Below, piece by piece: positions 47,480 to 57,700 of a stretch of 64,000 bases of DNA. Location of the stretch: positions 6,492,727 to 6,556,726 of the forward strand of contig CM073327.1 in assembly GCA_037043015.1 (NCBI GenBank), read 5' to 3'. Source of the DNA: Bryum argenteum (Eukaryota > Streptophyta > Bryopsida > Bryales > Bryaceae). A model generated the notes under the pieces. The model saw only the letters and a list, made by a program, of their open reading frames with translations, was not told the origin of the DNA and ran no database searches. The position numbers and the translations under genes are program-made. Position 1 is the first letter of the stretch, and the number at the start of each line of letters is the position of its first letter.

Positions 47480-47680
47480 ACGAGGGAATATGAGGTGGAT
47501 AAGGTCTTGGATTCTCGGCGCGAAGGGAAACTTTGGAGTATTTTGTGCATTGGAGCGGATCGACATCAATGAAAGAACGTGGGAACACGCCGAAAATCTT
47601 TGTAAATGCGCTTAAAAAGATGCAGAATTTCATCAACGATATCCTCATAAACCTAAGCCTTTTCCGACGATAACTTTCTC
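47480..47680 (+). pseudogene. chromodomain at the integrase C-terminus (degenerate)
   Basis: YEVDKVLDSR at about 47488 and EYFVHWSG at about 47532-47555, followed by a KERGNTPKIF / NERTWEHAE-like block in shifted frames, match a chromodomain. This module targets chromovirus integration to marked chromatin and justifies the chromovirus label. Confidence 0.75.
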
Positions 47681-48197
47681 TCTTGCGCTTGCCCACTCGG
47701 GAGAGAATAAAAGGGGAGAGTGAACACAACCTTGATTCATATTTGATTTACATATTTTGTTCTAGATAGAATTTCTCTATAGTCATAGTTTGGTTTTTAG
47801 TAGTCATGGATAGTCGAGAGATAGATAGCATACCAGGTTATGCCATCTCAACCAACCAACTCGAAGGCGACCCAAAGATGAAGAACCGCCTCTGCCACGA
47901 CGCCGACGGAGGATTCCGAGCAATCGATCGCCGGTGATTGTATTTGAGTCGAGCCCGCTTTCAATGGTTCGCTGGAAGGTGTCTTTGCGGGACAATTCCA
48001 TAACGAAGACACATGAGAAGTTAAATGCGGTCGAGAAGTGGAAGGCGTCGGCCACTATCGTTGGCTTCAAGGACCGATGAACCACTTGCCCGTGAACAAC
48101 AATTGGAGTTTATTGCGGATGTCAAATGCGGCAGATTTTCATTTTCTTGCGTTGGTATTGACTAACAACAACGTTAACTTCCCGAGACCTCGAAGCT

Positions 48198-48211
48198 AGA
48201 AGGGGAGGTGA
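48198..48211 (+). other. polypurine tract
   Basis: AGAAGGGGAGGTGA directly precedes the TG of the right LTR. This is the expected site for plus-strand priming in LTR retrotransposons. Confidence 0.85.
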
Positions 48212-48893
48212 TGTCGGGACATACACAAGAAGTTTCTAGAAGGTTCTTCTAAAATATTCTCTGAAGATTTCCTAAAAGATTCCTCGAAGATTCCTTGAAG
48301 ATTCCCTGTGTCACGGCCACGTACTAGGTAGACAACTTAGGAAAGTTCTAGAAGGTTCTAGAAGCTTCCGGAAACTTCTGGAAGTTCCCAAGTCTCGGAA
48401 AGTTTTGGAAGGTCCTTGAAGTTTCCGGAAGGCCCCGGAAGCTTCTGGAAGGTCTTGGAAGTTTTTGGAAGGTCCTAGAAGGTCCTAGGTTGAGGAAGGT
48501 TCTGGAGAACCTTCTTCTTAGCTAGTATATATAAGAGTCGAGGCTGAGGGCAACCTCAGTCTCGACAACGCATCTCTTGGAGCTCTAGCTCATCTCTCTT
48601 GTTGTTGTTCGTGTACTCTTCTTGTTAATTCAAGCTCCTGTCAGTTCTTGTTAGTTTCCGCATATTCTTATCATCTCTGTTTCCGTGTCACGATGCGGTT
48701 TGTCGAGACTACCTTCTCACAAATATCAGAGTTAGTCCCTTCTTGTTAGAGAGTGGATTACCCCTCTTCTCGAAGGTGTGCTAGTGTTTTAGAGGTTGCG
48801 GATTACCCTCCTCTAAACCAATATTGTTCTCTTGTCAAATTTTCTCTTGTTAGTTTCCGCATATTCTTATCATCTGTTTCCGTGTCCCTGACA
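48212..48893 (+). repeat. right LTR of the chromovirus
   Basis: It begins TGTCGGGACATACAC and ends GTGTCCCTGACA before the TCTAG duplication. Beyond the point where the left LTR diverges, it carries about 50 bp (TTAGTTTCCGCATATTCTTA...) that repeats a segment of its own interior (48650-48690). It contains the better preserved heat-shock-like array (48346-48388), a TATA box (48525-48534) and the hairpin at 48537-48566. Confidence 0.85.
48346..48388 (+). promoter_or_regulatory. heat-shock-element array in the right LTR
   Basis: Nine contiguous units alternate perfectly as TTCnnGAAnnTTCnnGAA and so on (TTCTAGAAGGTTCTAGAAG, continuing CTTCCGGAAACTTCTGGAAG, then TTCC). This is a textbook perfect-type heat shock element, longer than the minimum of three units. 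Further gapped GGAAG units follow up to 48510. Confidence 0.65.
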
Positions 48894-48898
48894 TCTAG

Positions 48899-50110
48899 CA
48901 ATCACGTCCTTGGATCAGTTCTCGCAAAACTCAACGTGATCAAATCATAAATATGATGCATCGATTAGCTGTCCCAAGTATATTTTTTACAATTAATCCA
49001 AGTGCCCTTCATCATCCATTAATATGTTTATATAGTGGAGAAAATATAAACCTAGATGTTCATTTCGATTCCTATATACGTAACAAAAATAAAAGACACT
49101 ACATTGCAACAACAAATCAAAAAGCTCATGCCACTTTTGTGCAAACCATTGTAAATGCCACGTTTCAATACCTATTTTGTACAAAAGAAAAAAAATGAAA
49201 AAAAAAACAAACAAAGACAAATCTGGAGTACTTGGAAACGTGATTGCACATTATGCTTGTTATGAATCGACAAGTGGCTAAATAATGCAAATCCATGGAT
49301 ACTGAGTGCATGTAGATGCAACCACGGCATTAAATTCATAGGCGCCTTCGGAAAGGTCGCCTAGTTCATTTTTTTTTATATTACCGATTACATCACAAAA
49401 TCCTCATATATACATTACACATGTACTCTCTCCTACAAATTGTACAAAAGATTGAAACTACATTTGATAAACAATCATGTAAAGACTCCATTCATCGCAC
49501 TCGTCAACTACTTATAAAATGTTTAAATACCATTGGTTCTCAACAAGAGATTTCTGCAACTAAGGCCATCAGCTATCTTATGAATTATCCGAATCATATG
49601 ACAAACTATAATTTTTCTTTTATTCCATGGTACAGTTTATCATACTCGTTTAAGAGCAAGAGCAATTTCTAAATGATGCCATTGATATCCAACATGAGCG
49701 AGGAAGTTATGAAACATTTAAATTGTACAAGCAAAAAAACAACAATCAAATTATATTGCAGAACTTTCGCATAAACTACCAATACCGTCCACTTTCTTGT
49801 GCCACAATGTCACCATATGAATTTGCTAACACAACATCCAAATCAAACCATTCACGTGGATTCAAGTATCTTGTAGAACATCCCCAATTTCAATCTCATG
49901 GTCTTCACAAATTTCAAAAATGCCGAAATACCAGTCATACAAGGTTATAACATTCCTACCAAAAACAATGTCGTGCCATGTGCATATTGTTTATTTCATG
50001 GCGTACAATCCACGATTTAAAACCAACACAATATAATATATGGGAAGAATCATATGCAATACATCAACAACCTATATGATCGTAGAATAATCAAATCATT
50101 TTGAACATAT
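48899..50110 (+). pseudogene. Helitron Rep domain, 3' part
   Basis: After the LTR element the frame resumes with NHVLGSVLAKLN and, shifted by one base, MMHRLAVPSIFFTINPSALH with HHPLICLYSGENINLD, a hallmark of Helitron_like_N. NQKAHATFVQTIVNATF follows. The part that should carry the catalytic H-x-H motif is absent between about 49190 and 49270. YITDYITKS, the tyrosine motif, is present near 49378-49404. Downstream are QQEISATKAISYLMNYPNHM and a frame with IPVIQGYNIPTKNNVVPCAY. Several frameshifts and the lost histidine motif make it inactive. Confidence 0.75.
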
Positions 50111-50113
50111 TAA

Positions 50114-50374
50114 CCCCTAAAGGCCCATGATGTTTTGGGAGCTTGAAATCCCAACACTGACCACTATGTACTAATGCGGGTACGTCCAATATTTTTGGAA
50201 ATTTTTGATAACTTCAACCGTAGGATCTTGAAGTAGACTACCATAGGTAGTAGTGTGAAAATTTTCAACCGTTGGATCATCACTGGATGTGAGATCATAA
50301 CATTTGAAGTTGACTGTAAATTTTTTTTGGCCTTGACCGTAAAAGCCGAATCGGCGGCCGTGGGCCTTTAGGGG
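50114..50374. mobile_element. TTAA-flanked element, short form, inside the Helitron
   Basis: It is bounded by TTAA at 50110-50113 and 50375-50378. The terminal repeats are CCCCTAAAGGCCCA and GTGGGCCTTTAGGGG, which match when inverted apart from one base. The family core AACCGTAGGATCTTGAAG is at about 50217. It is 261 bp, the same size as the copies at 12.3 and 23.8 kb. The Helitron frame reads through the site when the element and one TTAA are removed (IILNILIIQECKECRDADKF). Confidence 0.9.
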
Positions 50375-50378
50375 TTAA

Positions 50379-52690
50379 TCATCCAAGAATGCAAAGAATG
50401 TAGAGATGCAGACAAATTCATGATTGACAACAAGAAATCAAATTCACCCCTCGCAAATAACTACAACAAAGAAGAAGAAAAAATGCACCCTATATTTAAC
50501 CAATCCTTTGAAAACGAACTGAATGACGACGAGAACATATGTATACCCGTTATACAAGATGAGAACGATCCAATTCCAACAAAAGATAATACACTAGAAT
50601 TACAATATCTACAGTGTGATAGAAGTATGAAAAAATATGTAACCAATGTAATAGACACACTCCAACGTATGACTACAAACATAAACTCTCCAACTCAACA
50701 CACATTGGATGAAATGTTTTGTATATCCAAAAATTTATATATTTCTCCCATTGAGAATTGGTTAAAACAAGTACGCACTCAAGAAAAATCTATTGAAACA
50801 AACTCACAACAAAACACACATCAACACACAAAATTAAATATCACAACGCATTGTGCACCATTATTAAGAACTTTCACTAATTAAGACACCATTAATCTAA
50901 TTATGAATAATAATGATATTCACTCCAATGACACTTCATTACAAATGAAAATTCAAAGGACATTCAATCCTTCAACTGAAAAATATCAAATATTAAGATA
51001 ATTCATCCAAAATCTACGAACATCTACATCTATTAATCAAATATTGATGTATGCAGGAAGTGCACCTAGTACTGGAAAAACACAAATTATACGAGCTATC
51101 AAATTTACTTTCAAGAATCTCATATGGAACAAAGACTAAAAGTAGGCACTTACAGAGCAAGTGCAACTATTTTGATAGGTGGATCTACTATTCATTCTTT
51201 AGCAGAAATAACTATATATAAATCAATAAACACTCTCAATGTTAAATCAAGCACAAACAACTCGGCAGAAATAGATCACGTAATCATTGATGAAGTATCT
51301 ATGATAGGTTGCAATCTGTCTTGAACCCTCTCTCTGAAATTACAAAAACTTGAAGCAAACATGTTGTCATTTGGAGGCACAAACATTCATTTCATGGGCG
51401 ATTTCATGCAATTTCTTCCTGTAAATGATGCACCCCTATATACTTCAAAAATTGAGCCTATATTTGCATTCACGAAACGAATGTAGAGTTTTTCTATTGG
51501 AAAGTGCCTATGGGAAAATTACATTCGTCCAAATACGACTATCCTTACAAAACAAATGAGGCAAGCTGAAGATCTACAATACAGTAACCTATTAAAAAAT
51601 ATATGGGATTTTTTTTTTTTTTTTTGAAAACGAGATTTTGATTTATTGAGCTCTCAATTTTCAACAAATCTAAAAGTTAACCTGCTCGAATCTCTATGGA
51701 AATATGCATCTTGCATTGTTCCATGTAATGACTTAAGAAATGCAATCAATCACTACATGATTGAACACAACCTAATAAAACATAATCATCTATCTTACAC
51801 CATTGTACCTACAAACACATATAAAAAACAACCCCTCCGACAAGACATTCAATTATTGGTTCGACAAACCATTCCTCCTAATAAGAGTTGCGATCTCCTT
51901 CCATTCCTCAAACTATATAAAGGAATGAAAGTTATTTTATCCGAAAACATTCATATAAGACTGAGCCTTGTAAATGGCGCAATAGGAGAAATTACCCGAG
52001 TTCTCTTTGACCAAATTAATTCAAGCAAAAAAAATTCTATGCACGCACCAACCCATTACCTCATTACCTCACAGACAGCCCCAAGCCATGCGAACTGCTC
52101 AAACGAGCCCGACAAGGTTCGAACTCGGACCAACACGATTACAAACGTCCTACACCTCAACCACCCTAGGACAACACGGCTTGGTGACCTTGAACCCATC
52201 CAAATTCCAATTAAAACATCCATTTGCGAAACACTCGCACCCTAAATAGTTCTATTTTGGTTACTTTATTTTAGTTTGGTCTCGGTTACTTTGTGTAGTC
52301 AGTTTCGTATGTGTAGTTTAGTGTCTATTCCCGTAAGGGGTGAGTAGTTTTGTTCTTTTACCACTTTGTCCTGTGGCCATTGAGGTAAAGACATTACAAA
52401 CAGACGCTCTATTCACGCCAATCTCTTATTGGAGATTGGAGTTCTTATATATCCCACTCGTGAATATAAACACAAAAAATACCAACTACCTCTTACACCT
52501 GCATTTGTCTCACTGATAAGAAAGCTCAAGGCCAAACACACACCCATCTTATGATAAATCTAGAAAACCCTCTAGATGGAAAACCTCTTAGCATGCACAA
52601 CATCTATGTAACATTGTCACGACTTTGTTCTTTACATGGCCTCGTAATACTTCGCAACATTGCTTTTGACAAAATGAAGAAATTAAAATT
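50379..52690 (+). pseudogene. Helitron PIF1-type helicase (interrupted)
   Basis: A spacer region (50420-50880, DADKFMIDNKKSN ...) leads into the helicase. Walker A is APSTGKTQ (about 51070), where a PIF1 would have GxGKT. Walker B is VIIDEVSM (about 51280-51305), then NIHFMGDFMQFLPV (about 51388), LKLYKGMKVILSENI (51915-51955) and NGAIGEI (51974). A SINE and other sequence interrupt it at about 52024-52455. It resumes with YQLPLTPAFVSLIRKLK and the motif VI-like IYVTLSRLCSLHGLVILR (about 52600-52655). A 15-T run at 51610-51625 disrupts the middle. Stops and shifts are frequent. Confidence 0.8.
52024..52200 (-). mobile_element. tRNA-derived SINE inside the helicase
   Basis: The minus strand shows CCAAGCCGTGTTGTCCTAG, an A-box-like GGTGGTTGAGGTG, then the B box GAGTTCGAACCTTG at the normal distance. 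It ends in GAATTTTTTTT next to helicase sequence. The opening CCAAGCCGTG is shared with the SINE at 35.4 kb. Sequence up to about 52455 is also foreign to the helicase and includes a reverse copy of the GGCGTGAATAGAG family. Confidence 0.6.
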
Positions 52691-52939
52691 CAACCAAGTT
52701 AGTGTTTAATACATGCTACAAAACCATCAAACATCTTTAAATAATCAACTAAATGGTAAAGAACTTCAATATCCTCCAGAAACAAAAACATCAAACACCA
52801 AAAAACTACAAAACACACCCCACAACTAAATGACCAATATTCAAAGATATAGATAAACTCATATTTATAAAAAATGAATCACAAAAATCTTCAAATATTG
52901 AGCCATCAATATCTACAAATATTGAATCACAAATATTGG

Positions 52940-53508
52940 ATCATAATACACTTGCCAACAACTATTGGATTAGTAAATTTGAGCTAACACGACATCACGG
53001 GGCCACACTACTCAATTCATCAGGATGGTTAAGTGATGAACACATGGGAGCAGGAATGCAAATATTTTATAAAAACCAACTAAAGCATCAAGATTATGAA
53101 GAACATTCTTATGCCACATTACATCAAAGATCATAATATACAACAAAGTTTCTCCAACATTTGTGCACAAATGGAAATCATTGGATTCTTACTCTCACAC
53201 AACCAAATAATATACATCATTGAGCCATAATATATGATTCCCAAAAACCTCAAAACTCATCATTACCACATGACACAACTCAAAAACTTCAGCAACTCCT
53301 GCCTTCTATACCATTCCATTATACATATGCAAATGTTTTACAACAACCAAACATGTCATCATGTGGAGTGTTTGCATTAGCATATGCAACTGAAATTACA
53401 TATGAAATAAATCCGGAAACATCAATATACAATATTCTTGATATAAGACATCATCAAAGAGATTGCATTACACAATCAAAACTGATTCCATTTCCTAGAA
53501 GAATATAA
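52940..53508 (+). pseudogene. C48/Ulp1-type cysteine protease of the Helitron
   Basis: WLSDEHMGAGMQIFYKNQ is followed, in an adjacent frame, by NGNHWILTLTQP (catalytic His), IYDSQ (Asp) and SSCGVFALAYATEI (Cys, about 53350-53390). This is the His...Asp...Cys arrangement of Ulp1/SENP-like proteases. Such domains are found at the ends of some Helitron and Maverick-type polyproteins. Two stops interrupt it (near 53134 and 53224). Confidence 0.75.
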
Positions 53509-53571
53509 TAATAATAACATATAAAATATATATGAACAAATATATCATATGATATTGGGGAGAGTAGCGAA

Positions 53572-54131
53572 GCCCTAGTTTTAAATTATGCATTTTATTG
53601 AGTAAACATTAAAACTAACTACTGCATACATTGACGGAGTCAACATCGTTGTGCTGTAATCGTTCGTTCACCTCGACGAATCCGTCGCAGCGGACGAGAG
53701 TGTTCGTCGTTTGACGACGGAAGCTAGAAGAGCCTCTCTCACTTCGGCCCGGAATCTGGTTGCTGAAGGGCAGAGGAGGAGCAGGAGCCGCTCGACCTAA
53801 TTCGAATCGCAGGAAGCTCCAAAGTTTCCAGTATTGTCGGTGAGAAAATGCTCATACACGGCCCCGTAAACTCAGAAGATGCAGTCGTTGATTTCTGGAG
53901 GATTATCCATACCTTGCAGGCACAACGAATGTTAAATTGGATTGAAACACACTAGATTGCTATCTGGTAGGTTCCACATGTATCTAAAGTCACTCAAATC
54001 GCATCCCACTCAAGAGCGCGATTGCTGTTCTTGTTGATTCTCGAAACAACTCTTGCAAAATCGCAGGTCGAAGCGCTAGTCGTTCAAAATCACATAATCG
54101 GTTTCTGGTGTTAGGGTTAGGGCTTTGTATA
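53572..54131. other. upstream region of the peptidase gene, possible leader
   Basis: GC content rises from about 53640. A CG-rich stretch (53650-53850) is followed by CGGTGAGAAA, a possible donor. This could be a non-coding first exon of the peptidase gene, but nothing in the sequence proves it. Confidence 0.3.
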
Positions 54132-54715
54132 ACACGGTTTACTGCTTAGTATTAAAGAAATTTCGCAAAAGCGCATTCATACATGGTCCGCTCTTCGATC
54201 TCTGACGTAGGACAAGCCTATGAATGTACATACTTTCCTCTTAAGGCTATGAAAAATTGCGAATTACCCATAGCAACAATTTCTTGTTGTGTTGTGATCA
54301 ACGCAGAAGTTCTAGGATTCAACTCTGCAAACAAGAGTTTATGCCATCGATCACTGAATTATACTGTCATGTACGAAATGTACTCAGGGTTTTGAATAGA
54401 ACGGATTGCTGCTTTGTTTCGAAGAAATTTCGCTTAGGGGCGTGTATGTTACGTCTGTGAAGGACTCAATGAAGCTAACTTCGCTCTTCAATTTTTGACT
54501 TTTTTCAAGCCATTTAAGTCTACTATAGGACAGAGCCTACGAGCGTACAGTCTTTTTTCTTAAGCTTTGAAAATTCGATCAAAGTAATTATTGCAGGAGC
54601 ACTTTGCTGTGTTTTGATCAATCGCCGGTGTTACGGGGATATCAGGATTTAGCTTCATGAAGAGTTAATGCCGTTTAGTCACTTGCTTGTAATGTGATAT
54701 TTTAGTACAGACAGA
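54132..54715. repeat. diverged tandem duplication upstream of the peptidase gene
   Basis: Two units of about 270 and 310 bp share, in order: ACGGTTTACTGCTT / ACGGATTGCTGCTT, AAGAAATTTCGC, TCGCTCTTC-like words, ACAAGCCTATGAATGTACA / ACAGAGCCTACGAGCGTACA, CTTAAG, GATCAA and AGTTTATGCC / AGTTAATGCC. They lie between 54132-54400 and 54400-54715, just before the first coding exon. Confidence 0.6.
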
Positions 54716-54775
54716 GCAATTCTGAGTGCGAGAATGTTGTGTATGTGACTCAGGTAATATTGTAATGAAGATCAC

Positions 54776-57700
54776 ATGAGGCTTTCTACCGGAGGAACCA
54801 TGCAGTCTCGACGAGCGGCAAAGGGATTGAGCAACTCAAGGGAGAGGGAGGAGTTTTTCAGATTCTTATGGAAAGCAACGACGCCATGCGTGAGGGATCT
54901 GGTTTCGAAGGCAGGTTCAGAGCCTGCTGCAACCGGGTCCAAAGTGGAAACAGAAGCTGCTACAGGGAAGAAGCAACTTCTATCTCAAACTCAAGAGTAT
55001 CGGTCAAGCATACCGGCTCCGCAATTGAGAAAGGAGGTTATTGGACTCTATGGTTATGAGATTTTGAAAACTGCTAAGGGGTTCCGCATCTTTGCTCAGG
55101 ATGCAATTGATAAGTAAGTATCAATGGTTTGTCTTGAAAAGGTGTACTTTAAACTGGTACGTTCGTGGATACATTTTTCGAAGGAATTTGAAAGTGGAAG
55201 TGTTGGGTCTCGTGTATAATTAGAGCTCATCTCATCTCTAGTTTGTGACTCGATGTGCAGATCTGAAACCATAATCAGTAGAATAAGAGAGATGCCACCA
55301 TCAATGGATGTTATACGTGCGATGGATGACATATCGGATACGGTAAGGAAGATTGATTTACGAGTCCAGTTTCATTTTCTCAAGAGTCCAATAATTGTTA
55401 CGTAAGTATTCTATTTGATCACTGTGTTTCAATTTACTTTCCATCGTCTGATAAAGTATGGTTAGCTGCTTTGGGGGTCAGGTTTGCACAGTGGTGGACG
55501 CTGCTGAACTGTGTCGGAACACGCACCCTGACAAGTAAGGTGTATTTCTTGCACCCCTCTTTTCATTTGCTTTGCACTCTATGTTTTTGACTTCTATTTG
55601 AGTGAAATTAAGTACAGTAATAGGTTGGTTAACAATGACAGTTCTCTTTCTTGGAATATTCATAATTTGATGATATCTGTTGTAGGGAGTATGTGGAAGA
55701 ATCCAACCATGCCTCGATGAAGGTTTATGAATACCTACAGGTTTGTAATCGAGCAATTACCTTGGGTTGACATTGCCGTTTTGCGACCATGGTGTGTCGT
55801 GTTTAAAATTGAGATGGAATTAAATGCACTTTTCTCTTTTTTTACTCAAATTACTAAGCTTGAACGTGGTTTTTGGTGTGGTTACATGCAGTATCTGAAC
55901 TCTCATCCGGGTCTGTACAAGGCAGTTGTTGGCGTTGAGGAGTCCCCTGAAATACTCACAACCGAGGAGGCCAGGAGGGCTGCCAAAACCCTCCGGATGG
56001 ATTTTGAGAGGGGTGGCATCCATCTCCCTTCTGGTAAGCTGTTTAGTATCTAAATTTAGCAGCTTGAATAGTTGCCTTTTTTTGGGCGTATGAACCTAAC
56101 TTTCTTCACCAATATGGTAGGAACAGGTGTGACGTTTACGTTACGTTACGTTACGAGTGTATCGTAGCCCAGTTGCGAGGATAGAGCCTCAAAAGCGTGG
56201 AGGCATATGTCACCTGTTTTCCATGATCGATGTGATGACGTTCAGTCCTAACCATGGTATTTGTCGGACTTGCAGAGAAGTTGAAACGTGCGAATGATTT
56301 GAACCTTGAAATTACGAGACTTGGCAGAGAGTAAGTTCAGTAAGTGCATGCTGATGCTAAGCTTATCGAATTGTTGAGATCATGTCATTATCTTGTATTT
56401 TTTCACTCGTCTGCATCAGTTAATCCTTATTTACGTGGTGTTTTCTTCACCAGGTTTGGAGAGCATATGATGAGGGATCAAGGCCAGCTTGACATTTTCC
56501 CAGCGTCAGTGATACCAAAGACCATTCAACATATGATGAAGCCTATATGGGTTGAGAAAGATGGTCGGGTAGGCTGGTCTCGGCGTTCTAAGATTGTAGC
56601 AGCAGATGACAGTAATATGGGATTGCGCGTCATCACTGAGCCGGCTACCCTATCCTCTGTGCTCAAATATGTGCAAGATTCTGAGGTAGGTCTCGAATTT
56701 GGAATCACGTCCTTCCTTTCAGTCACACAGGAGGAGGAAAAAACACAATGGCCTTTTCGAGAGAGCTCTAGTTGCTTAGGAAATTGTCAAAGATTTTTTA
56801 TTATACAGAAGTTGCGTATATTAATTTCTGAAATCATGGTCGCCGTCTGTAGGTGAGACGTCGAGTCTACATGGTCGGCCACAGTGTACCTAAAGCTAAC
56901 CTACGAGTGCTGGATCATCTGATTGGAGCTCGCCACGAGCTTGCTGAGGTTAGGCCTATCATCACTTGATCGTTTCTTAGTCCTTTTCATTTTGTGGGAG
57001 CAGTAACTTTTTTCGGATCCCTATTGAGATTTCTGACATTTTTTCATGCTCAATGGATGGTGATCTAGCTCCTTGGATACAACTCTTATGCGGAGTTTGC
57101 AACTGCCCCTACTATGGCAGCAACACCAGAAGCTGTAGTTTCTTTCTTAGAAGACCTCAGCATTCGTATTCGAGGCAAGGCAGACGAGGTAAAGATCAAT
57201 TCAGTACTTCCACAAGTCGTGTCCCCTTCATAGTTAATGTTTCTAGGTGAAAGACATGCTAACACAATGTTACGCAACACAGACGAAGTTCTATTTATAC
57301 TGGTGCCTCTGATTTTTCCTGCAGCAACTAAATACATTGGGTCATGTTAGTTCTACCATAATAGTATGTCCGACGAATTTTTGGTATATCTGCTAGGGCC
57401 TCAGACACGTGGGCGATTCTTATTGCATTGCAGGAAACGAAAATGTTGGCGGAGTTTCAGAAGCAGATGGATACATCCCGCAGCTGTACTACAATAAACC
57501 CTTGGGATGAATCCTACTATGCTGGCCTTTATAAAGCTCGGACCTTTGACTTGAATGCAGGGGTAAGTTTGAAAGCTCGGACTTCATGATCTACTCCTCT
57601 TTTTTCGAAGGATATCTTTACTGACTTCCTTGTGTCTTAACGCAATTTTCGGTCGAACTCGAACACAAATACCCCTGCTTCTTGTTTGATTGAGTGTATC

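Larger units (their letters stand above)
42546..48893 (+). mobile_element. Ty3/gypsy chromovirus, degenerate, inserted in the Helitron Rep region
   Basis: The element is bounded by the 5-bp target duplication TCTAG (42541-42545 and 48894-48898). Its ends form a short inverted repeat, TGTCGGGACA-type at the left of the LTR and TGTCCCTGACA at the right. The order is LTR, gag, protease, reverse transcriptase, RNase H, integrase, chromodomain, polypurine tract, LTR, which places it among Ty3/gypsy chromoviruses (Metaviridae). All coding parts are broken by stops and frameshifts. The two LTRs differ at many positions, so the insertion is not recent. Confidence 0.9.
40195..53560 (+). mobile_element. 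decayed Helitron, copy 2, with nested insertions
   Basis: In order along the + strand: a DUF6570-like region (40310-42120), a Rep/Helitron_like_N region split by an LTR element (42290-42545 and 48899-50110), a PIF1-type helicase (50880-52690) and a C48/Ulp1-type cysteine protease (52940-53508). The order N-terminal domain, Rep, helicase is that of autonomous Helitrons. All frames carry stops, and at least five other elements are inserted. The right end is placed tentatively at GAAGCCCTAG followed by T (about 53571), which fits the CTRR-T rule but lacks a convincing hairpin. The left end is a truncation at the point where similarity to copy 1 begins. Confidence 0.7.

Noticed and set aside
42546-48893. 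Endogenous pararetrovirus
   Set aside because: It has LTRs, a polypurine tract, a 5-bp target duplication, an integrase and a chromodomain, so it is a Ty3/gypsy retrotransposon.
51646-52245. Helicase frame continuing to 52245
   Set aside because: After about 52020 the residues come from the minus-strand SINE read in reverse. True helicase sequence resumes near 52455.
53540-53571. Firm Helitron 3' terminus
   Set aside because: GAAGCCCTAG-T fits the end rule, but the stem-loop expected just before it is weak, so it is given only as a tentative end.
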